From Funneliformis mosseae (lineage: Eukaryota; Glomeromycota; Glomeromycetes; Glomerales; Glomeraceae): a DNA stretch of 10,802 nucleotides. Position 1 is the stretch's first letter; every line of letters starts with the position of its first letter. Below the pieces are notes generated by a model. That model had not been told where the DNA came from, ran no database searches, and saw only the letters and a list, made by a program, of their open reading frames with translations. The position numbers were made by a program, and so were the translations under genes. Location of the stretch: NCBI GenBank assembly GCA_910592005.1, contig CAJVPP010003771.1, positions 1 to 10,802 on the forward strand, read 5' to 3'. Shown in pieces: positions 1-7,271 of this stretch.

Positions 1-100
1 ATGTAGATCGCTAAGTTACACAAAATTGTTTTTATTAACTTGATACTAAATTCCGCCAGGATATCCTTCGAGATTTGCACTTTAAAACAAGTATAAGATC

Positions 101-328
101 ATGTTTCTAGAATCTGTGGTTGATGAGTTATAGCCGTTCAAAGGTGACCAATCATACTTGCGTTTCTTTTGGTAGCCACTGTAATTGATCTAATCTTCAA
201 TTTTTCATTCTAATGGGATTTATCTTAATAATGAAGAAAAGGAAAAATTTGATGAAAGTAAATTTAGTGATGAAGATAATGAATATGATGTGAATAAAAT
301 TATTGCCAGTAGACTAGAAAGAATGTAA
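101..328 (+). pseudogene. Possible decayed 3' end of a coding sequence
   Basis: Codons 194-325 form an open stretch of 44 residues ending at a TAA (326-328). Its composition looks protein-like: acidic and Lys-rich, including KFDESKFSDEDNEYDVNK and ending IIASRLERM. Continuing the same frame upstream to 101 gives sensible peptides (MFLESVVDEL, then PFKGDQSYLRFFW), but in-frame stops interrupt them at 131, 173, 182 and 191. No intron acceptor that would rescue the frame is visible just before 194. The simplest reading is a broken gene or transposon remnant, or a true last exon whose acceptor I cannot see. The EYDV-KII-SRL pattern faintly recalls the start of a chromodomain, as found in some retrotransposon integrases, but it is far too short to assign. 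I do not recognise the product. Confidence 0.3.
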
Positions 329-1047
329 TTTTAATACTTTATATAATGAAAATTTTGTATTTATACAATCATTTATAAATAAAGTTTCATAATTTTAAAT
401 AACAATATTAAAATTTTATAAATTAAAGTAATTTTTTATTAAAAATTCAATTAATTATAGTACAAAAATTATATTAAAATCCTAATATTTAATTTATAGT
501 TAAATAAGAATAGATCTAAAATTATTTTTTATGATATTATATAGTATATCTATAAATTATTTAAAGAAATTATCTACAAAAAATAAAGTAAAAGTACATT
601 AATAATATTCTTAAATTAAACTACTATAGAAAAACACTTCTCTTGAAATTTATCTCAAGTTTAGTAAAAGAAAGCAAAAAGAAATCTTAATATTATAAAA
701 TTAAAGTTTTACAAAAAGAAATTCTATTACTGATAATTGTAACATTAAATATTTACACTTAATCTTTTACATAAATTATATTTTAAATATTATACCAATT
801 ATGAATATTACATTAATTACAATTGGTTAGAAAATTACAGCAAAAAGTTACAATTTTACAGAAAAATATTACAACCTTTTAATTCTATTATATCTATTAT
901 AATATGCAACATTAAAGATAATTTATAAATTTTCTTTAAATAAAAATTTTTAAATATTAACAAAAAAATAACTTTTATGATATATTTTTTAATAAGAATT
1001 CAGTAATAATTTATTATATTTCTATTAATTACTATATTATTAATATA

Positions 1048-1539
1048 TTTAATTAAAAGGATATGCTACAAAATTTTAAAATCCAAAATCTCAAAAATCA
1101 AAATCTTAAAATTCTAAATCCTAAAAGATTTGAAATTTAAAATTTTAAATGGTTATAAGAATTATTTTAAATTAATACGTTATAAGTAAATTATGAGAAA
1201 TTATTTTAAATTTGTAATATATATCATAAGTAAGACTTAGATTATTTAAAAATTATCCTGCTGAAAAATTTTTTTATATATTTGTATAAGCAAAATTTCC
1301 TCTGATTGAAAATTTTTTTATTCATTATATAAATTAATATTAAACTATTAATAAGATGAATTTTGATTTTAACAACTTTGTAATAAAAAAATTTTAAATA
1401 AAATTATGTGAGAAAAATTTAGGATTTTTTATTATTTGAGATTTAGATTTAAGATTTTGTATTATTTAGTATTTTAGGTTTCAAAATTTTAATCTTTTAA
1501 GATTTTGGATTTCAAGATTTTGAACAGTATCTAATTAAA
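1048..1539. repeat. MITE-like inverted-repeat element
   Basis: The two ends are imperfect inverted copies. The left arm runs from about 1048 (TTTAATTA) to about 1130; the right arm from about 1430 to 1539 (TAATTAAA). A 13-base core, AAATCCAAAATCT at 1079-1091, has its exact reverse complement at 1500-1512. The flanking bases also align with scattered mismatches and small gaps; for example CAAAAT-TT-AAATCC reads outward in both arms. The interior of about 300 bp is AT-rich and has no coding frame. This is the form of a non-autonomous terminal-inverted-repeat element. No target-site duplication could be fixed because both flanks are A/T-only, and low complexity inflates apparent similarity. Confidence 0.4.
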
Positions 1540-2574
1540 TTTATATATGAGTTTTTTTTAATAAAAAAAGAGAAAATTATCAAAAAAATTTTTTGAATTA
1601 ATATTAAATTAGACTTATTTTACTAAAAAAATAATATTAGTTTATAAAGTAAAAAAAATATTTTGATGGTTTTCTCCTTTTTATATAAAGAGCTTATATT
1701 ATTTATTTTGTGAATATTAGTTTAATTTTGATAAAACTTGAGATTTAAATAATTTTAAACTTATTAAATACTTTATTTAGATAAATAAAAATGATTTTCT
1801 TAAATTAAAATATTAAAATATTAAAATTGTAAAAAAGTAAATTTATATATCATAGCATTAAAGATGATTCTTATAATTACTTTCAAATTTTAATTGAATT
1901 GCAACTTAATTGTATAATAAGCAAATTTAATTATATCACAAATTATAACTTAATTATACTATTTTTTTAATTATAATACTTATTTATAATTAGCATTAAG
2001 AAAATATAATTATTAAAGGAATACTAAACTAATTTTTATAAAAATTAGTATTTAAATAATTTTTAATTTATTAAATAACTGAATATTTTATATAAAAAAA
2101 ATAAAAAAAAATTTTTTTATTATTTCTTAAAGCATATACATAAAATTAATTATAAAACATTATAGAATTTTTTCAATTTTTTTTAAAATAACTTATTATT
2201 TAATAATTATGAAAAAATAAATTAAGTTTGTTAGATTTATCTCATTAAAATTTATAATTATATTTTTTTATTTCTAATATCAATAGATAATTAAATATAT
2301 AAATTTTAAATTTTAATTTTTTTTCATAATAATTTACCATATATTTATCTTTAAAATATTACTAATTAAATTACATTTTTTTTGAATTTTTATTTAGAAA
2401 ATATTATAAAATTTATTATAAAAATATTAATTTTTAAAAAATTATTTTAAAAATATTTAAAATTATTATAAATAAGTTTAATTATTAAATAAAATTGCAA
2501 ATTTATCTACAATATATTTGAAGAGATAATTGATGAATTACTAATTAAATTGTATTTTGAAAGATGTAATCATT

Positions 2575-2607
2575 TGGGAAGCGATCAGTAAAAAAGGGAA
2601 AAATCTA
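2575..2607 (+). repeat. Direct repeat, copy 1
   Basis: TGGGAAGCGATCAGTAAAAA followed by a G/A-rich tract and AAATCTA. A near copy in the same orientation begins 294 bases downstream at 2869. The G-rich start is conspicuous in DNA that is otherwise almost entirely A/T. Function unknown. Confidence 0.45.
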
Positions 2608-2868
2608 CTTTTTAGTCAAAAATTTTTTATTAGTTTACTCTATTGATTTATAGTTGATTATGTAGTATTATAAAAAAAAATTTGGTTTAATTTAGTTTTT
2701 AATAAATAATTATAATTTATTTTTAGTTTTTTAACCATTTTTTTAGATTTTTAATTTTATTATAAATGTCTTTAATTTTATTTTTAGAAATTATGCTTTG
2801 GTATTAATTAATTTTGATGATATTAAAATAATTACATCAATTTGACTTTATTATAAATTATTAATAAA

Positions 2869-2903
2869 TGGGAAGCAGTCAATAAAAAAAGAGGAAAATC
2901 TAT
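2869..2903 (+). repeat. Direct repeat, copy 2
   Basis: TGGGAAGCAGTCAATAAAAA followed by AGAGGAAAATCTA, matching copy 1 with a few substitutions and a small indel. Weaker resemblance continues for some 40 bases (an ATTAGTTT motif in both). This suggests an old tandem duplication or two copies of one dispersed repeat. Confidence 0.45.
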
Positions 2904-3620
2904 AAATTTTGAGTAATTTTAGTTATTAAATTAGTTTTATTCACATGACCATGATTAAAATAGTTAGAAGCAAGATTATTTACTAATCTATTATTCTTTT
3001 TACTTTTTTCTTCATTTTCTTTTTATTGTTTACTTATATAAGTTCTTTTTCTTTACAATTTTTTGCTACAAAATTAATATTATTTAAATATTATATAATA
3101 CTACTTAAAGCTTTTTGATTATTATTAATTCAATTAATTACCATTATTAGAAGTAATTATATAAGATATAGATAGTAATATTAATTAATTAAATTAATAA
3201 TAATTAGGTTAGATGCTAACTGATCATGATTAATGTATTACAGAAAATTTTAAAATCTAAAAATAAATTACAAAATATGTTAAATTCTTTATTATTAATG
3301 ATTAAAAATAATAAAAATTAAATTTTATAAGTTGTTAGGTTAAATATAATTGCATATTTAATGATTTGGATGTATTTTAATTTAGATTTTATTGATTCTG
3401 TTATATAATAAAGTTTTGATCATATTATTAGTTAGTCCAAAAAACATTTTGCATGTTTGCCAGGATTTTTTTTTTCATTTTCAGAAACTATATAAATCCC
3501 AAAAAATTGTTTAACTTGTAAATTATTTGAAGACATATTAGTTAAATATTGATAAACTGATACAACAACAAAATGGTCCTTTTATTAAAATGCAACTTCA
3601 CATGATCTAAGTTAATTTAA

Positions 3621-3657
3621 AATCGATCAGCTGATATATCAACTAATCGATCGATTA
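3621..3657. promoter_or_regulatory. Cluster of palindromes upstream of desaturase
   Basis: Three perfect palindromes lie within 37 bases: ATCAGCTGAT (3626-3635), GATATATC (3633-3640) and TAATCGATCGATTA (3644-3657). The octamer AATCGATC also occurs as a direct repeat at 3621 and 3645. The cluster sits about 300 bp before the desaturase start codon, so it may bind a dimeric regulator. That role is an inference from symmetry and position only. Confidence 0.35.
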
Positions 3658-3673
3658 ATCGTTACTCACCTAA

Positions 3674-3678
3674 CCAAT
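3674..3678 (+). promoter_or_regulatory. CCAAT box upstream of desaturase
   Basis: CCAAT at 3674-3678, about 280 bp before the desaturase ATG, within the small inverted repeat TAAC-CAATTA-GTTA (3671-3684). CCAAT is the core bound by the HAP/NF-Y complex in fungi. The pentamer is short and can occur by chance. Confidence 0.3.
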
Positions 3679-3893
3679 TAGTTACTACTGTTTTTATACC
3701 CCAACATAAAATTGCGTTACATATTACAATCACGCAATTTGCTTTTTCCTTATAATTAAACTTCCTTTTTCACTTATTCAAGTTACTACTTTTGGAATAT
3801 TTCATATGTCAATTTATTTCAGCTAAGTTTATTTCCCCAATCTTTGTTTATTCTATCGATCAAAAAATTTTTGAATGCAAGTTGTTGAGATGC

Positions 3894-3907
3894 CGTTATA
3901 AATAACG
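3894..3907 (+). promoter_or_regulatory. TATA-like element of the desaturase promoter
   Basis: TATAAATA (3897-3904) lies about 52 bp before the ATG at 3956, a plausible core-promoter position for a fungal gene with a short 5' UTR. It is embedded in the inverted repeat CGTTAT-AA-ATAACG. Another TATA-like string, TATATAAAT at 3489-3497, is probably too far upstream. An A-run (about 3919-3930) separates the element from the start codon. Confidence 0.4.
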
Positions 3908-3955
3908 CTTTTTGCCTAAAAAAAAAAAAATTATAATTTTGTCAGAATTATCAAT

Positions 3956-5809
3956 ATGGCTCCTCGCGCAAATCGCGAAGAACTCATCAATGGTTAGTAT
4001 ATTATTATATCCTTAAGTTGTAACGAATATATCCACAACACCTTTAATCATATTCCATTATTATTCTCATTATTGAAAATAGGACCTAAAACCTTTAAAA
4101 AGGTAGACGTTATCAAGCCAATTAAAGTGCTTGGAAAAAAAGGAATTTCTGACCAACAACCTTGGTATATAATCGTTGATAACAAGGTTTATGACATTAA
4201 AGATTTTGTGTCTGACCATCCCGGTGGGGCAGTGATTTTGACCCACATTGGCAAAGATTCAACTGGTACTTATATTTACCCGACACCTTTCTCCTCACGT
4301 AATTTTGACAAATTCCAAACAAATTTCTGTCCCCGAGGGGTGAACAAATATTTTACTATGATCACGTGGTGTGAAAAGTGTCGGCGATACGTAAATCATG
4401 TGATATTTGTGATATTCACTTGACATGTGTTCTAACGCGTGATGTATATCAATTTAGATGCATTTTATAATTTTCATCCCGAGGGGGCAATTGAAATTTT
4501 GGCAAATTATTATGTTGGTGATATTGCCCAGGAAGACATAAAAACTTCAAAAGAAGGGTTCACACAAGAATTACGAGAATATAAAGAACTTTTTAAAAGG
4601 AGTAATTACTTTGAGTCATCAAAACCATATTACGCTCAAAAAGTAATTCATAACCTCATCATATGGGCAATTTCGGTTACAATTTTAGCTAAATTTGGGG
4701 ATAATCTTTTTGGTGTTCTATTATCAGCTGCAATGATGGGATTATTTTGGCAACAATGTGGCTGGTTATCTCATGATTTCCTTCATCATCAAGTATTTCA
4801 TAATAGAAAATATAATGATTTGATGGGTGCTTTTCTTGGTGGAGTTTGTCAAGGATTTGATCCATCTTGGTATGAAATTATTTGTGATAATTCCATTTAT
4901 TTATTGATTTATTTATTTTTTTATAAAAAAAAAATTTGTATTTTATAAAGGTGGAAAGATAAGCATAACACTCATCATGCGGCACCAAATGTTCACGGAC
5001 AAGATCCAGATATTAATACACATCCAATTTTGACTTGGTCAGAATATGCACTCTCTGATATATTTAATCCTGAAATGGCTAAAATCAATGCAAATAATCT
5101 TCCACCATGGCTTACCAGATTTATGGTTGAATATCAAACTTTGAATTATTTCCCAATTTTATGCTTAGCAAGGATTTCATGGTGCATTCAAAGTATTTAT
5201 TTTGTCCTTCCTAATGGTCAAAATGGAAAACCTGCGAATGCTCGTATGCCAATTGCTTTAACAGAGCAACTTTCACTTGGCATACATTACATTTGGTACT
5301 TTTACATTTTCTCTTTTATAAGCAGTTGGAAATTAATAATCACATTTTTTTTTGCATCACAATCAATATGTGGTTTATTATTGGCTTTGGTGTTTGCATT
5401 GAATCATAATGGTATGGCAATCCTCACAGAAGAGGAGGCTCACGAAATGGACTTTTTTGTTGAGCAAGTTATCACTGGAAGAGATGTAATAGCCTTAAAT
5501 CCAAATTTACAATTTGTTGTAGATTGGTTTTGCGGAGGATTAAATTATCAAATTGAACATCATGTAAGAAGTATGATTAATATTTGTTCGTATAACGGCT
5601 ATATAATTTATTTATTTTTTTTATTTTTTTTTATTTTACAGCTTTTCCCTGCGCTCCCTCGTCACGTCTTTCATAAGGTTCAACCAATTGTTCAAACTTT
5701 ATGTGAAAAATATGAAATACCTTATCATAGAACTACATTTTTTGGAGGCACAAAAGAAGTTTTCAATCGATTGGGACAAGTTTCTGCTTCAAGTCGAAAA
5801 TTAGCTTAA
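3956..5809 (+). CDS. Delta-6-type front-end fatty-acid desaturase with N-terminal cytochrome b5 domain
   Basis: Predicted exons are 3956-3992, 4083-4265, 4458-4869, 4951-5563 and 5642-5809. All introns are GT-AG, and the joined frame of 470 aa is close to the usual length for this family. The N-terminal cytochrome b5 domain has HPGG at residues 58-61 (haem ligand H58) and a second haem histidine at H80 in FHPEG. The di-iron histidine boxes follow: HDFLHH (179-184), HNTHH (216-220) and QIEHH (411-415). Gln in the third box is the hallmark of front-end desaturases. Hydrophobic membrane stretches lie near 137-177, 276-297 and 322-362. The enzyme should sit in the ER membrane and insert a double bond between C6 and the carboxyl end of 18:2/18:3 acyl chains, leading to gamma-linolenate and stearidonate. 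Overall similarity (WQQCGWL, FVLPNGQ, LNHNGM) favours Mortierella-type delta-6 over delta-5 or sphingolipid delta-8 enzymes, but regioselectivity is inferred. Introns fall inside the b5 domain, just before box 2 and immediately after box 3; splicing restores SWWKDKHNTHH and QIEHHLFP. The gene converges with MRI1. Confidence 0.93.
4266..4457 (+). other. Intron 2 of the desaturase gene, unusually long
   Basis: The donor is GGTACTT (exon ends at 4265) and the acceptor CAATTTAG (exon resumes at 4458). Splicing restores GKDSTDAFYNFHPEG across the cytochrome b5 haem site. The intron is 192 bp, against 90, 81 and 78 bp for the other three in this gene, and is visibly less AT-rich. The extra length is largely accounted for by a foldback structure at 4280-4384. 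In the frame entered from exon 2 the intron stays open until TGA at 4421-4423, so retention would truncate the protein inside the b5 domain. Confidence 0.85.
4280..4384. repeat. Foldback (inverted-repeat) element within intron 2
   Basis: The 21-base arms at 4280-4300 and 4364-4384 are inverted copies matching at 17 of 21 positions by hand alignment. Both outer ends read CCGACAC on opposite strands, and the inner ends share CACGT. The 63-base loop contains the smaller hairpin CCCCGAGGGG (4331-4340). Such a unit could be a small non-autonomous insertion or an RNA stem that brings the splice sites together. The intervening palindrome CACGTG at 4363-4368 overlaps the right arm. Confidence 0.55.
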
Positions 5810-5821
5810 TTTATTTTTATT
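5810..5821 (-). terminator. Polyadenylation signals of MRI1
   Basis: On the minus strand this reads AATAAAAATAAA, two back-to-back AATAAA hexamers 77-88 bases past the MRI1 stop codon. They begin immediately next to the stop codon of the convergent desaturase gene, so the MRI1 transcript probably ends within or beside the desaturase 3' end. Confidence 0.45.
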
Positions 5822-5836
5822 CAACTTCATTATGTT

Positions 5837-5844
5837 TGTACATA
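5837..5844 (+). promoter_or_regulatory. Pumilio-like site in desaturase 3' UTR
   Basis: TGTACATA lies 28 bases past the desaturase stop and matches the UGUANAUA consensus of PUF-family RNA-binding proteins. It occupies the loop between the inverted arms TATGTT (5831-5836) and AACATA (5844-5849), with one base of overlap. An 8-base match in AT-rich DNA can arise by chance. Confidence 0.25.
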
Positions 5845-5897
5845 ACATAGAGTGGCCCCCAAACGAATGCATATGCAAACATAAGTCATTTATGATT

Positions 5898-7126
5898 TTA
5901 CGTTAAGAAATCAAATAAATTAAACTCATTCGTTCCATCTTTTTTGGTAATGACACCTTTTTCAGTAACTATAGCAGTAATTAACTTTGCAGGTGTAACG
6001 TCAAAACTTGGATTCCAAACTTTAACACCTTCCGGAGGCAATCTTACTTTTGTAGATTTTAACTCTCCACCATTAATATTTTTAACAATTCCAGTTACAT
6101 TTGTAACTTCATCTTCAGCTCTTTCTTCAATAATTATCTCCTTTCCACTTTTAATATTAAGATCAATACTAGTACTTGGAGCAGCGACTATAAACATGAT
6201 GTTATGATAATTCGCGGTGATAGCCAATTGGTAAGTACCAATCTTATTTGCAGTATCACCATTCGAGGCTACCCTATCAGCTCCAACAATTATAGCTGTA
6301 ATATTATTATTATTATCACTTAAAGAAAGGAGAGCAGAAACCATTGAATCACAGATCAAAGTACTTGGAATCTTATCGTGAATTAATTCATAAGCGGTCA
6401 ATCTGGCCCCTTGATTATACGGACGAGTTTCTGTGAAATAAGCATGAGAAAGTCTATTTTGAAAGTATAAAGATCGAATAATTCCAAGTGCTGTTCCATA
6501 TCCTGCTGTTGCTAAAGATCTATTAATAATAAACACAATAATTTTCAATCTTGAACTATTTTTATGTATATTTAATCCTTATTCACTTACCCAGTATTAC
6601 AATGAGTTACTACACCAATCTTTTTATCTTGATTTTCTTTCAAAATAAATTCTGCTCCAAAATTTCCAATATTTTTGTTATCTTGTACATCATCAATCAA
6701 CATTCTTTCAGCTTCTTCAATTATTCTCTCTATTATCATGTTAACATCTGTTTCTTTCTCTGTGATGTTCCATAAAATATCCGATGCGCGAAATAAATTA
6801 ACTGCTGTCGGTCGAGAAGTTTTCAAATATTCAAGCGAAGCTTTAATATAACTCTTTAAAGTTTCTTGATCTTTAAAAATTGAGTTGGTTTGATTCGAGC
6901 TTTGTAAAAGAAGATCTATTGCTAATGATAAAGCTGCAACTATTCCTATAGCCGGTGCACCACGAACTTTCATTTCTTTGATTTGTTCATAACCTTCTTT
7001 TACATTCGATACCGTTTCATATATTGTTTTATGTGGAAGTAAAAGTTGATTTAAAACTTTTAGTGAAGGAGGCGAACGTGTAAAAACGATTGCTGTAAGA
7101 TCCGAGATTGGTGTTTCATCGGACAT
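5898..7126 (-). CDS. MRI1: Methylthioribose-1-phosphate isomerase
   Basis: Exon 1 is 7126-6591 and exon 2 is 6519-5898, giving 385 aa, close to fungal family members. The enzyme converts 5-methylthioribose-1-phosphate to 5-methylthioribulose-1-phosphate in the cytosolic methionine salvage pathway (EC 5.3.1.23). Family signatures in order are RGAPAIG (55-61), [18 protein letters not shown] (catalytic Cys176), [16 protein letters not shown] (from 209), [18 protein letters not shown] (catalytic Asp260) and the C-terminal [20 protein letters not shown]. The signatures mark true MtnA/Mri1 rather than the related eIF2B alpha, beta and delta subunits. The single 71-bp intron splits the Gly codon of HCNTG|SLATAG, and splicing restores the active-site motif exactly. 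A short Asn run (NNNN near 249-252) comes from an ATT/AAT microsatellite and probably lies in a loop. The start at 7126 gives a normal N-terminus ([15 protein letters not shown]). The gene diverges from the LRR gene and converges with the desaturase. Confidence 0.95.
5914..5919 (+). terminator. Probable polyadenylation signal of the desaturase
   Basis: AATAAA on the plus strand 105 bases past the desaturase stop. It lies inside the last codons of MRI1 on the opposite strand. I see no AATAAA closer to the stop. If used, the desaturase mRNA would end antisense to the MRI1 coding region. Confidence 0.4.
6520..6590 (-). other. Intron of MRI1
   Basis: Minus-strand donor GTAAGT (6590-6585) and acceptor TTAATAG (ending 6520), 71 bp, phase 2. 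It interrupts the catalytic-cysteine motif, and removing it reconnects HCNTG to SLATAGYG in frame. Confidence 0.93.
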
Positions 7127-7271
7127 TTTTTATAAAAAAAAAAAAATATGTTTATGATTTATGATATCTTAGATATTTATTTATCATCCAATCAGCTTAA
7201 ATCGGCTATTTATTGGTAATTAAATTATTTAATTATTTTAAATACTTTTATTACATTTAAAATTCAAGGTC
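7127..7271. promoter_or_regulatory. Bidirectional promoter between MRI1 and the LRR gene
   Basis: Only 145 bp separate the two start codons. The interval carries CCAATCA (7188-7194) reading toward the LRR gene and ATTGG (7212-7216), which is CCAAT on the minus strand and reads toward MRI1. Paired, opposed CCAAT boxes are typical of shared HAP/NF-Y-dependent promoters. A poly(A/T) tract (about 7126-7146) adjoins the MRI1 start. I see no clear TATA box. Confidence 0.5.

Larger units (their letters stand above)
329..3400. other. AT-rich gene desert
   Basis: About 3 kb of A/T homopolymer-rich sequence with stops in every frame. No reading frame with recognisable protein character, tRNA or rRNA was seen. 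Only the inverted-repeat structure near 1048-1539 and the paired direct repeat at 2575 and 2869 stand out. Composition changes visibly near 3400, where C and G become more frequent ahead of the desaturase gene. Confidence 0.75.

Noticed and set aside
3590..3600. CRISPR array, operon or bacterial-type signals anywhere in the window
   Set aside because: No regularly spaced repeat-spacer structure was found, and all real genes have spliceosomal introns, which points to eukaryotic nuclear DNA.
4266..4423. Open continuation of the desaturase frame past 4265
   Set aside because: The residues encoded here have no family resemblance. Splicing 4265 to 4458 restores the conserved haem-binding segment, so this is intron sequence.
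4870..5641. Apparent frameshifts or truncations in the desaturase near 4870 and 5564
   Set aside because: Both coincide with GT donors and AG acceptors 81 and 78 bp away, and joining them restores the second and third histidine-box regions exactly. The gene is intact.
5944..6207. Plus-strand open frame opposite MRI1 exon 2
   Set aside because: It is the antisense shadow of a well-supported conserved coding exon and has no recognisable protein character.
6551..6775. Plus-strand open frame opposite MRI1 exon 1
   Set aside because: Antisense shadow of MRI1; it also crosses that gene's intron and shows only low-complexity hydrophobic residues.
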